Positions 21,724-31,193 of a stretch of DNA of 64,000 nt are shown here, piece after piece. The position numbers and the translations under genes were made by a program. The notes beneath the pieces are model-generated. The model worked only from the letters and a program-made list of their open reading frames with translations. It ran no database searches and was not told the DNA's origin. Origin of the DNA: Platanthera guangdongensis (Eukaryota; Streptophyta; Magnoliopsida; Asparagales; Orchidaceae); NCBI GenBank assembly GCA_039583875.1, contig CM077164.1:67115628-67179627 (forward strand), read 5' to 3'. Position 1 is the stretch's first letter. Each line of letters starts with the position of its first letter.

Positions 21724-24012
21724 TGTAACACCCCCTATCCGTCGCATAGCATATAGCAGTAGGTCCGGCGGGGCCGACGCCATATACCACAGACAGACCG
21801 GTGGTTACTTATGGAAACCATCCAACCAATCTCAACGTCCTACACAGAGCATTCTAGCGGAAGCATTTTTAAAGTTGCAAAACAAGAACCCAGCACAAGC
21901 ATGAATGTCCACTAACAAGATAATAGGAATGTTATTACAAAATACTCAAAAGTCGGCCTTAAGGCCTTACAAAATGTTTCACTTGTCTTTTACATGATTT
22001 CCAAACCTCGGCACGCAGGCCGGCCATACATGAACAAAACATAAAACATTTCCATTTGGGCCTTCGAGGGCCAGCTTCGCAAAATGGGCTTTAGCCCGCT
22101 ATTGACCGCTTGGTCCAGCTGCACCTGCAAGCAAACAAACCACCGCACGGTGGCAAACAAAGCAACGGTCAGCAATGCTGACCAAATTATAACGATCCCG
22201 CCCCCAACTCGGGGCGGCGATGCTCCTTCCCTGCATTTCATTAGCACAAGCGAGCAATGCATATAATCATAGCCATTTCATCACAGACGTTGCTCGTACG
22301 GCCACACGTCCCGTGCACTCAGGGCACATTCTCGGTGAACCGGTCGATGTTACGTCAATTAAAGCCATTAACATTCCGGACTCACCACCGCCTCTTGACG
22401 GCCATTCCTATGAGCAATTTGTCTTCATGGTATTGGTCACGTCAAATTAAGCCATGGACCACCGAAGACCCCCATTTATGCCAACGGCGAGTGCCATGTA
22501 ACCTTAGGTCTCTCTAACCCGACGACATAAAGCGGGTACGGCTCCATCTAACCCGTGCTCACATCGCAACGACAATTTAAGCCATATGCGCGGTCAAACT
22601 TTCACCGAGTCCCATTCTACCGCAAGTCACATAACCCCGTTATGTTCAAGTTGGCTTCAAGCCACCAAGTTGGCAAGACCTCGTGTCCGCCCAGTTTTCC
22701 GGGTGCACCTTTGGTTAGTCCCCAAGGCTCCCTGCTGCAATCTACCGCGTAGAAAACCCGAAAACACCAAATAGCACGGAGTCTTCTCCGCCTTATGCAA
22801 TGCAACATCACCGATCCGGACTACATGTCCGGGTAGGCTTCACCAAAATGCCTATGTCCGTTCTCGCATACGGACGCTAAACAACGGGGACTTTACATAT
22901 CTACCCGAAGGAACGCCTCCAACTCTTCGCAAACTCGCGAGAGGGGCTTCCTATGCTAAGAAAGAGAGCGATCATGCTCAAAAGTGAGGATCGTTACCCT
23001 TGCGTTCCTCTTTGGCGCCATCGAAAGTAATCGGATGGAAATCACCGCACTAGCGTTGCCTCCGCGGATCCGGAGTCGGCTTGCGATTCGGAGCTCCGAA
23101 GCTCCTCCAATGGCGGATCTAGCTCCTCTTCTTCTTGCCTTAGCTTTTCTTTCTCCAAGGGTTTGGAGAGAGATCAAGTGGAAAAAGTGAGGGTTTTCTA
23201 AGTCAAAACCCGGGTATATCCCTTCAGGAACAACCCCCAGCCATTGGATCCTCAGTCAAAGAAATGAACGGCTTCGATTCGGGACTGAAATGCCCAATCT
23301 GGACCGAACACGGCCTGGCACACGCCCGTGTCCAGGGCCGTGTGCCTCATTCGCCGTCAAAATCGAATCACCTGGAACCTCACACGGGCATCGAACACGC
23401 CCGTGTTCGAGCTGACACGCCCGTGTTCCAACTGACACGGCCGTGTATCTGGCCGTGTACCCCATGATTTCTCTCCGTTTCCAACCCGAGCGCTGACACG
23501 GGTTAGGACACGCCCGTGTCCTTGCCCGTGTCACCTTGACACGCCTGGGCTCCAGGCCGTGTACAAGGTCTCGGCACTTCACGGCTAAGTGTCGACACGG
23601 GTCGACACGCCCTGCGACACGCCCGTGTCGCAGGCCGTGTGCCATGTCTCGACACACTGTCGACACCAAAGTGTCGACTTCGCGGGACGAGTGTCGACAC
23701 GGGTTGACACGCCCTGCGACACGCCCGTGTCGCAGGCCGTGTGCCGTGTCTCGACACAACGTCGAAGCACTGTGTCGACTTCACGGCTAAGTGTCGACAC
23801 GGGTCGACACGCCCTGCGACACGCCCGTGTCGCAGGCCGTGTGCCCAGTCTCGACACAATGTCGAGACCAAAGTGTCGACTTCACGCCTTAGTGTCGACA
23901 CAGGCTTGACACGCCCTGGGACACGCCCGTGTCCCAGGCCGTGTGCCTGCAGCCAGAACTCAAACTGGCCCAAATTATTCCCCTTTGCTCCTTTGAGTTT
24001 CGGGGCGTTACA
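21724..24012 (-). repeat. Gypsy-A 3' LTR
   Basis: On the minus strand it starts TGTAACGCCCCG at 24,012, right after the polypurine tract, and ends at 21,724 next to the GGTGT target duplication. It holds the palindrome array in U3 (about 23,955-23,280), a TATA-like GATATAC at 23,214-23,220 and a silent copy of gag exon 1 at 23,021-22,998. Open frames in the array are not genes. Confidence 0.93.
23280..23955 (-). repeat. Gypsy-A U3 palindrome array
   Basis: Head-to-tail units of 100-102 bases start with GTGTCGACACGGGT at 23,589, 23,691, 23,791 and 23,892. Each contains a near-palindrome with core GACACGCCCGTGTC, which on the element's own strand reads GACACGGGCGTGTC. GTCGACA spacers join the units. 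Looser copies extend to about 23,280. The 5' LTR counterpart is at about 30,480-31,130 with unit starts at 30,771, 30,873, 30,973 and 31,073. Confidence 0.9.
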
Positions 24013-24676
24013 ACTCTACCCCTCTTAAAAGAATTTCGCCCACGAAATTACATAAAGGGAAAAACATGTACAAAACTAAAATTTGTACCTGAGCGGAACA
24101 ACTCCGGATATTCGTCAAGCATCGTCTGCTCTCGCTCCCAAGAGAGCTCCTCACGACCGCAATTGTCCCACCGGACTTTGACCATCCTGATCTCTTTATT
24201 GCGTAGCCGCTTGACCTCCGAGTCCTCAATCCGCACGGGCTTGACTTTGTCGTTAGCCCACTATCCACCGGCACTTGATTGGCCGCGATCACTTGCGTAG
24301 GCTCTTGCACCGCCTTCCGAAGCACCGAAATATGGAATACATCATGTAAACCACTTAGCTCCACTGAAAGCTTCAGCCGATAGGCCGCTTCTCCTACTCG
24401 CTCCAGAACCTCGAACGGTCCAAGGTACCTCGGGCTTAGCTTTTTCAATCGTCGCACCCGCGAGACACCCTTGAACGGCTTGATCTTCAAGTATACATAA
24501 TCGCCCACAGCGAACTCCACGTTCCTGTGCTTGGCATTATAGTACTTTGCTTGCCGGTCCTGAGCGATAAGCAACCTCTCCCGAATGGTTCTTACCAAGG
24601 AAGTAGCATCCTCCACTTCCGATCGCTTATACAACTTGACTCGCCCGTTTCTAACCAAGACAACGGCGTGCGACAT
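24008..24676 (-). pseudogene. Gypsy-A pol C-terminus, chromodomain-like
   Basis: The frame contains [20 protein letters not shown], a GDYVYLK block, [21 protein letters not shown], and [14 protein letters not shown], the usual gypsy integrase tail (GPY/F module). A second shift near 24,250 moves the true end into another frame (24,236-24,048), which has [18 protein letters not shown] and YPELF. That block looks like a chromodomain-type end, which in chromoviruses guides integration to particular chromatin. A shift near 24,650 separates this piece from the main pol frame. Equivalent Gypsy-C sequence is one uninterrupted frame, so the breaks are recent or sequence errors. Confidence 0.8.
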
Positions 24677-27225
24677 CTTCTACCATATAGGGCCTCGAAA
24701 GGCGCCATCTGAATACTTGCTTGGTAGCTGTTGTTGTATGCGAACTCCACCAAATAAAGGTGGTCCTCCCATTGCTTTCCAAAGTCCAAGACACACATGC
24801 GAAGCATGTCTTCCATCGTTCTATTGACCCTCTCGGTCTGCCCATCCGTTTGCGGATGGAAGGCTGTGCTAAACTTCAGCTTTGTTCCCAACATTTGCTG
24901 CACCAGCCTCCAATCATTGGACGTGAACCGCCCATCTCGGTCACTCACGATGCTGCGGGGCACACCATGAAGCCGCACTATGTTATCCACATAAAGCTTC
25001 GCCAGCTTCTCCACCGGATCATCCTTCCTATGCGGAATAAAATGCGACACCTTTGTTAATCGATCGACCACCACCCAAATGGCGTCGTTCCCCTTCTGCG
25101 ACCTTGGCAAACCATGCACAAAGTCCATAGAGATGTCGTCGAATTTCCACTCCGGAATAGGCAAGGACTTAAGAAATCCTCCCGGCTTTTGGCACTCCGC
25201 CTTTACCAAGGCGCAGGTTTGGCACTTCGCTACATATAGCGCCACATCCTTTTTCAAACCCGGCCACCAAAATAGTTTCTTGACATCGCGGTACATCTTC
25301 GTGCTCCCCGGGTGAATCGAGTACTTGGTATGATGCGCCTCGTACAACAACTCCACCCGTAAATTGCCCACACTTGGGACGCACAAACGACCGTCCTTCC
25401 ACAGCAATCCGTCCTCCACAACGAATTGGGAATTTGACCCATCCAGAGCCTCTATCATGAACTGCTTCATATGAGCATCCATATCCAAAGCCTGCCGAAT
25501 CCGATCAGCCAGGTCATATTGGACTTCAGTCCAATTCAGCACTGCTTCAGCACTAGATTGTCTATCCACACAAACAATCTCCAACGCCTCCAGCTCCTGC
25601 ACCAACCGCTCATCATGCACTGATAGCCAATTCGCTTGAGCTGGGGCTCGGCGACTCAACGCGTCCGCAACCGCATTCCCTTTGCCAGGCACGTAGTGGA
25701 TCTTGAAAGTATAGTCCCCCAGGAACTCCATCCACCTACGCTGCCGCATATTCAGATCTTTCTGATCAATCAAATACTTTAGGCTCTTGTGATCGGTGTA
25801 GATATCAATCTTCACACCGTACAAATAGTGTCTCCACAGCTTCAAGGCAAAAATCACGGCCGCCAACTCCAAGTCGTGGACCGGATAATTCCTCTCGTGC
25901 ACTTTTAGCTGTCTCGAGCCATAAGCTATCACGCTGCCGTGCTGCAGTAGCACGCAACCCAAACCGCTGCCTGAAGCATCGCTATATATCTCATAGCCTT
26001 CGGTCCCAACCGGCGAACTCAGCACAGGCGCCGTGGTCAACCGACACTTCAATTCCTCAAAAGCTCGCGCGCACTCCGGCGTCCAAACGAACTTATGCTC
26101 CTTCCTCGTCAAAGTAGTGAGAGGTAGCGCTATCCGCGAGAAGTTCTCTACGAAGCGCCTATAATAACCGGCAAGCCCCAAAAAGCTCCGGACTTCTGCT
26201 ACCGTAGCAAGCTCAGGCCACTCCCGTATCGCAACAATCTTCGCCGGATCCACCGCAATACCCTCTCCACTCACTATATGCCCAAGGAACGCCACTGAGG
26301 ATAGCCAAAACTCGCACTTCGAGAACTTGGCATACAACTGGTTTCTCCTGAGTGTCTCCAACACCAAATGGAGATGCTTGAAGTGATCCTCCTCACTTTG
26401 CGAGTACACCAAAATATCGTCGATGAAGACGATCACAAAATGGTCTAGGTACTCCCTGAACGTCCTGTTCATCAAATCCATAAATACTGACGGCGCATTA
26501 GTCAGCCCAAACGGCATGACCGTAAACTCATAATGCCCGTATCTCGTACTAAACGCTGTCTTCGGGATATCACTCTCCCTTATCCGCAGCTGATAGTACC
26601 CAGACTTGAGATCTAACTTCGAGTACACCGTCGACCCGACTAACTGATCAAAGAGATCATCAATCCGGGGGATCGGGTACTTGTTCTTCTCAGTCAGCTT
26701 GTTTAGCTCCCGATAATCAATACACAACCTCAAGCTTCCGTCCTTCTTCTTAACAAAGAGGACCGGTGCGCTCCAAGGCGAAGAACTCGGGCGCACATAC
26801 CCTTGCTCCAACAACTCTTGCAGTTGAACTTTCAGCTCCGCCATTTCCTTAGGCGCTAGCCGATACGGAGATCGTGACACAGGCTTTGCACCTGGCACTA
26901 GCTCGATCGTAAAATCTATCTCCCGTTGAGGCGGGGCTCCAGGAAGATCTGCGGGGAACACATCAGGGTATTCCGATACCACTGAAATACAATCCATCGC
27001 GGGCTTCGGCTTTGCAACCTCCACTAGTGTAAAGAACAGTTCTGCTCCAGCACGAACCGCCTTCACCACCTGAAGAGCAGACATCAACGTCTTGCTCGAC
27101 CCCTTTAAGCCCGTAAACGTCGTCTCACGACTTGCTCCCAGCTTTACTTCCTTGCTACCGCAATCTATATGGGCCTGCTGCTCCGAGAGCCAGTCCATTC
27201 CAAATATGACGTCGAACTCCACCAA
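24592..27225 (-). CDS. Gypsy-A pol: RT, RNase H, integrase
   Basis: An 877-codon frame starts in the protease tail (VIFGMDWL, residues 7-14). Reverse transcriptase covers about 110-320 with FIDD at 267-270. RNase H covers about 410-530, with Asp in YSDAS at 416 and TDHKSL near 477. The integrase zinc finger (H..H..CQTC) is at about 630-671. The integrase core has Asp 701, Asp 762 and Glu 798, spaced 60 and 35 residues, the normal D,D-35-E layout. All catalytic residues are present. The frame is lost at [15 protein letters not shown], near its end. In an active element these enzymes copy the RNA inside particles and insert the DNA in the nucleus. The protease part upstream is in another frame. 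Confidence 0.93.
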   Translation of the reverse strand: MVEFDVIFGMDWLSEQQAHIDCGSKEVKLGASRETTFTGLKGSSKTLMSALQVVKAVRAGAELFFTLVEVAKPKPAMDCISVVSEYPDVFPADLPGAPPQREIDFTIELVPGAKPVSRSPYRLAPKEMAELKVQLQELLEQGYVRPSSSPWSAPVLFVKKKDGSLRLCIDYRELNKLTEKNKYPIPRIDDLFDQLVGSTVYSKLDLKSGYYQLRIRESDIPKTAFSTRYGHYEFTVMPFGLTNAPSVFMDLMNRTFREYLDHFVIVFIDDILVYSQSEEDHFKHLHLVLETLRRNQLYAKFSKCEFWLSSVAFLGHIVSGEGIAVDPAKIVAIREWPELATVAEVRSFLGLAGYYRRFVENFSRIALPLTTLTRKEHKFVWTPECARAFEELKCRLTTAPVLSSPVGTEGYEIYSDASGSGLGCVLLQHGSVIAYGSRQLKVHERNYPVHDLELAAVIFALKLWRHYLYGVKIDIYTDHKSLKYLIDQKDLNMRQRRWMEFLGDYTFKIHYVPGKGNAVADALSRRAPAQANWLSVHDERLVQELEALEIVCVDRQSSAEAVLNWTEVQYDLADRIRQALDMDAHMKQFMIEALDGSNSQFVVEDGLLWKDGRLCVPSVGNLRVELLYEAHHTKYSIHPGSTKMYRDVKKLFWWPGLKKDVALYVAKCQTCALVKAECQKPGGFLKSLPIPEWKFDDISMDFVHGLPRSQKGNDAIWVVVDRLTKVSHFIPHRKDDPVEKLAKLYVDNIVRLHGVPRSIVSDRDGRFTSNDWRLVQQMLGTKLKFSTAFHPQTDGQTERVNRTMEDMLRMCVLDFGKQWEDHLYLVEFAYNNSYQASIQMAPFEALYGRRCRTPLSWLETGESSCISDRKWRMLLPW

Positions 27226-27456
27226 CGGAAGTAAAGACGCCTGCAGGTCGAACTCCTGCTCCCAATACGAACTTTAACGTCGCGCAGATCCTAACCGCTC
27301 GCATCGAACACCCATTGGGCAACAACACATCCAACTTATCCTTCGCCATCGAAGAAGGGACTCCGATGCGTGATATAAATCCTTCGGACAAGAAGGAGTG
27401 TGAAGCTCCCGTATCAAAGAGTGCTCGTGCCGGGTTTTCACAAATCAACACAAATC
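27155..27456 (-). pseudogene. Gypsy-A protease, exon after intron
   Basis: The aspartic protease has ALFDTGASHSF (active-site DTG) about 14 residues after the inferred splice acceptor at 27,457, then a normal retropepsin stretch (FISRIGVPSS, DVLLPNGCSM). A frameshift near 27,270 separates it from VIFGMDWL in the pol frame. The protease would cut the Gag-Pol polyprotein. The upstream ATG codons lie inside the AT-rich intron, so I do not think they are starts. Confidence 0.8.
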
Positions 27457-27531
27457 CTAACAAGCAGTGGTAAGGTAACATATACATAACAAGCATATAA
27501 AGGAATTGACTTGCTATAAATTAAACCGTAC
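27457..27531 (-). other. candidate intron between gag and protease, Gypsy-A
   Basis: On the minus strand a 75-nt AT- and T-rich segment starts GTACGGTTTAATT and ends TGCTTGTTAG. It splits a Gly codon after the first base (ACAG/GT...AG/GA). Upstream is the open gag tail (DVVT), downstream the protease (FVLICEN...DTG). Read through, the frame hits TAA in the fourth codon from the split codon. Gypsy-B has the same arrangement at 33,917-34,012. Confidence 0.65.
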
Positions 27532-28674
27532 CTGTCACCACATCAGCTTGTTTAATGGCCTCCTGTTGGCCAAGATTGTAGACCCTTGGTTGGGCCGGAG
27601 CATAGTGGGATGCGGTCGACTCCACCGCCTTTCCCTTCTCTTCATAGTAGCTCCCTGGCCTCCTCTCGGACTTAGGACGTCCGCTCCAACAATCACGGGC
27701 GAAATGCCCCGTCTTGCCACAAGTAAAGCACGCGCCCGGGGTCCGACTCGTAGTCGCCCCAGAAGCGCCAGAAGGAGCTGGACCCGAAGTCCTATGCTTC
27801 TTGAAAGCCCTTCGATAGCCGACTTTGAATTAGTCGGCACTCTGAACTCAGATTTCTTTTCACCCAAGCCTTTCTTCGCTTGTACATTCTTCATGTCCTT
27901 CTCCAAGGACCGGGCAGTATTGACCAAGGTTAAGAAACCCTGCGTCATCGGCCCGACAGTAACAATCTCAGCTCATCCCTCAAGCCTTCATAAAAACGAT
28001 TAGTCTTGCGCTCCTCATCCATGATGGTGGAGCTAGCATAACGACTCAACCGCGTAAACTCGTGGAGATATTCATCCACGTTCCTCTCACCCTGCACCAA
28101 CTTCAGGAACTCATTCTCCATTGAAATCCTCTGAGTAGAAGGGAGGTATCTTGCTAAGAACAATTCCGAGAACTCTTCCATCGGAACGTCTATCAGTTGT
28201 CTACCTCTCAATGATGCAGCTCCAAACCTTCCCACCACATCCTCGCTTCCCCGTCCAGCAGGAACGTAGCGATGGTGGTCATCTGCCACTCCTCCGTCTC
28301 CGTCGCTGTCATGACTCTCTTCACCCTAGAGAGCCAGTCTTCAGCCTGAGATGGGGTTCCCAACCCCGAGAATAACGGAGGGTTAAAGCTCATTACATGC
28401 TTCAACTGCCTCTCAGTCGCCCTCCTTGGCACTATTGGTTCTACAACCACTTGCTCCATCCTCCTCGGCTCAGCCTCTTGAAGAGGTACTTGCTCCAACA
28501 CAGGAGCGGGCTGCTGCGCTTGCCTTCCAGGCTGCGCATTGATCACGGCCAACACCGCTTCAGCCACCAATCGTATATTTTCAGCCGACAAAGGTGTTGC
28601 GGGAGCAACTTCTGGTGCACTACTTGCCTCAGAACCTCGGCGTTCTGACGACGCCCGACACCACTTCGGGTCAC
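27532..28674 (-). pseudogene. Gypsy-A gag body and zinc knuckle
   Basis: The Gag body shows LKHVMSFNPPLFSGLGTPSQ, AEDWLSRVKRVM and DGEARMWWEGL, the standard gypsy retrotrans-gag pattern. After a shift near 28,230 come FSELFLARYLP, ENEFLKLVQGERNVDEYLHE and the FYEGLRDELR block. A CCHC zinc knuckle CFTCGKTGHFARDC is encoded at about 27,728-27,689. From there the frame is open to the inferred splice donor at 27,531. The region between 27,945 and 27,730 is again shifted. An acceptor-like TTTTGTACCACTATAG ends at 28,675. Joining exon 1 there is one base out of phase; an AG a few bases later (AAG/TGG) keeps the frame, so the exact exon 2 start is uncertain. Confidence 0.8.
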
Positions 28675-28884
28675 CTATAGTGGTACAAAACACCGTTAAG
28701 CGACCAAATAACATTGCAAACAGCAATTATAGGAACACGCAGGTTCCTCAAACACGAGTATTTTCATTCCTAAGTGGACATTCATGGGTTCTTTTACTGT
28801 TATTACGATGACGCACACAATGTGCTCACCACCCCTTAAAAAGAATTCGCCCACGAATTCACTTAAGCCCGACCAAAACCAGTA

Positions 28885-28898
28885 GTCTGATACCAAAT
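28885..28898 (-). other. primer binding site of Gypsy-A
   Basis: On the minus strand ATTTGGTATCAGACTAC follows the 5' LTR end (TGTTACA) by two bases and matches the initiator tRNA-Met 3' end over TGGTATCAGA. Confidence 0.88.
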
Positions 28899-30178
28899 TG
28901 TAACACCCCCTATCCGTCGCATAGCATATAGCAGTAGGTCCGGCCGGGGCCCGACGCCATATACCACAGACAGACCGGGTGTTACTTATGGAAACCATCC
29001 AACCAATCTCAACGTCCTACACAGAGCATTCTAGCGGAAGCAATTTATTAAAGTTGCAAAACAAGAACCCAGCACAAGCATGAATGTCCACTAGCAAGAT
29101 AATAGGAATGTTATTACAAAATACTCAAAAGTCGGCCTTAAGGCCTTACAAAATGTTTCACTTGTCTTTTACATGATTTCCAACCTCGGCACGCAGGCCG
29201 GCCATACATGAACAAACATAAAACATTTCCATTGGGCCTTCGAGGGCCAGCTTCGCAAAAAGGGCTTTAGCCCGCTATTGACCGCTTGGTCCAGCTGCAC
29301 CTGCAAGCAAACAAACCACCGCACGGTGGCAAACAAAGCAACGGTCAGCAATGCTGACCAAATTATAACGATCCCGCCCCCAACTCGGGGCGGCGATGCT
29401 CCTTCCCTGCATTTCATTAGCACAAGCGAGCATGCATATAATCATAGCCATTTCATCACAGACGTTGGCTCGTACGGCCACACGTCCCGTGCACTCAGGG
29501 CACATTCTCGGTGAACCGGTCGATGTTACGTCAATAAAGCCATTAACATTCCGGACTCACCACCGCCACTTGGACGGCCATTCCTATGAGCATTTGTCTT
29601 CATGGTATTGGTCACGTCAAATTAAGCCATGGACCACCACGAAGACCCCCATTTATGCCAACGGCGAGTCCCATGTAACCTTAGGTCGCTCTAACCGGAA
29701 CGACATAAAGCGGGTACGGCTCCATCTAACCCGTGCTCACATCGCAACGACAATTTAAGCCATATGCGCGGGTCAAACTTTCACCGAGTCCCATTCTACC
29801 GCAAGTCACATAACCTCGTTATGTTCAAGTTGGCTTCCAAGCCACCAAGTTGGCAAGACCTCGTGTCCGCCCAGTTTTCCGGGTGCACCTTTGGGTTAGT
29901 CCCCAAGGCTCCCTGCTGCAATCTACCGCGTAGAAAACCCGAAAACACCAAATAGCACGGAGTCTTCTCCGGCCTTATGCAATGCAACATCACCGATCCG
30001 ACTAACATGTCCGGGTAGGCTTCAACCAAAATGCCTATGTCCGTTCTCGCATACGGACTAAACAACGGGGACTTTACATATCTACCCGAAGGAACGCCTC
30101 CAACTCTCCGCAAACTCGCGAGAGGGGCTTCCTATGCTAAGAAAGAGAGCTATCATGCTCAAAAGTGAGGATCGTTAC

Positions 30179-30202
30179 CCTTGCGTTCCTCTTTGGCGCC
30201 AT
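30179..30202 (-). CDS. candidate gag exon 1 inside the Gypsy-A LTR
   Basis: Eight codons MAPKRNAR run directly into GTAACG (AGG/GTAACG donor). The start lies about 195 bases after the TATA-like box and a purine-rich leader. The identical exon is at 23,021-22,998 in the 3' LTR. Gypsy-C has MALKRSSR or MAPKRSSR plus GTAATG, and Gypsy-B has M(S/P)PRRITR at the same place. Read without splicing the frame ends within about 15 codons. Splicing would skip the rest of the LTR and the PBS and join to gag near 28,674. Confidence 0.5.
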
Positions 30203-30396
30203 CGAAAAGTAATCGGATGGAATTCACCGCACTAGCGTTGCCTCCGCGGATCCGGAGTCGGCTTGCGATTCGGAGCTCCGAAGCTCCTCCAATGGCGGAT
30301 CTAGCTCCTCTTCTTCTTGCCTTAGCTTTTCTTTCTCCAAGGGTTGGGAGAGAGATCAAGTGGAAAAAGTGAGGGTTTTCTAAGTCAAAACCCGGG

Positions 30397-30402
30397 TATA
30401 TC
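30397..30402 (-). promoter_or_regulatory. TATA-like box of Gypsy-A 5' LTR
   Basis: The minus strand reads GAAGGGATATACCCGGG between the palindrome array and the purine-rich leader, the same relative place as the clear TATA box of Gypsy-B. It is a weak match on its own. Confidence 0.4.
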
Positions 30403-31193
30403 CCTTCAGGAACAACCCCCAGCCATTGGATCCTCAGTCAAAGAAATGAACGGCTTCGATTCGGGACTGAAATGCCCATCTGGGCCGAACACGGCCTGGC
30501 ACACGCCCGTGTCCAGGGCCGTGTGCCTCATTCGCCGTCAAAATCGAATCACCTGGAACCTCACACGGGCATCGAACACGCCCGTGTTCGATCTGACACG
30601 CCCGTGTTCCAACTGACACGGTCGTGTATCTGGCCGTGTACCCCATCAATTTTCTCCCGTTTCCAACCCGAGCGCTGACACGGGTTCGGACACGCCCGTG
30701 TCCTTGCCCGTGTCACCTTGACACGCCTGGGCTCCAGGCCGTGTACAAGGTCTCGGCACTTCACGGCTAAGTGTCGACACGGGTCGACACGCCCTGCGAC
30801 ACGCCCGTGTCGCAGGCCGTGTGCCATGTCTCGACACACTGTCGACACCAAAGTGTCGACTTCGCGGGACGAGTGTCGACACGGGTTGACACGCCCTGCG
30901 ACACGCCCGTGTCGCAGGCCGTGTGCCGTGTCTCGACACAACGTCGAAGCACTGTGTCGACTTCACGGCTAAGTGTCGACACGGTCGACACGCCCTGCGA
31001 CACGCCCGTGTCGCAGGCCGTGTGCCCAGTCTCGACACAATGTCGAGACCAAAGTGTCGACTTCACGCCTTAGTGTCGACACAGGCTTGACACGCCCTGG
31101 GACACGCCCGTGTCCCAGGCCGTTGCCTGCAGCCAGAACTCAAACTGGCCCAAATTATTCCCCTTTTGCTCCTTTGAATTTCGGGGCGTTACA

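Larger units (their letters stand above)
21724..31193 (-). mobile_element. Gypsy-A, full-length Ty3/gypsy element
   Basis: It has complete ends (TGTAACA...GTTACA), two LTRs of 2,289 and 2,295 bp, and a target duplication GGTGT at 21,719-21,723 and 31,194-31,198. Read on the minus strand it is 5' LTR, PBS, gag with zinc knuckle, a short intron-like gap, protease, RT, RNase H, integrase, chromodomain-like end, polypurine tract, 3' LTR. It is the youngest-looking element here and sits inside the 5' LTR of Gypsy-B. Frameshifts in gag, after protease and after integrase break the polyprotein, but the LTR pair differs mainly by single-base indels, so some may be sequence errors. Confidence 0.95.
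28899..31193 (-). repeat. Gypsy-A 5' LTR
   Basis: This is the functional promoter copy. On the minus strand it runs from TGTAACGCCCCG at 31,193 to TGTTACA at 28,899, next to the PBS. It carries the U3 array at about 31,130-30,480, TATA-like sequence at 30,402-30,397 and gag exon 1 at 30,202-30,179. Against the 3' LTR most differences are 1-nt insertions or deletions in short runs. Confidence 0.93.

Noticed and set aside
23589..23955. Regular 100-bp spaced repeats that could suggest a CRISPR array
   Set aside because: The spacers are themselves repeated, the unit is a long palindrome inside an LTR, there are no cas genes, and the genome is plant.
23503..23973. Arg-rich open frames of 80-170 residues on both strands of the palindrome arrays (also 20,064-20,426, 30,561-31,038, 37,538-37,979, 44,049-44,470, 56,462-56,911)
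   Set aside because: They exist because the repeats are GC-rich with few stops; they occur in all frames, change with each LTR copy and match no domain.
24592..27225. An integrated plant pararetrovirus as source of the gypsy-like pol
   Set aside because: Integrase with D,D-35-E, true LTRs, PBS, polypurine tract and 5-bp target duplications are present, and no movement protein is seen.
28208..28726. ATG at 28,724-28,726 as the real Gypsy-A gag start
   Set aside because: The first 15-20 residues (MLFAMLFGRLTVFCTTIG) read like intron end plus acceptor (TTTTGTACCACTATAG) rather than a Gag start; the basic peptide in the LTR is the better candidate, though this is not proven.
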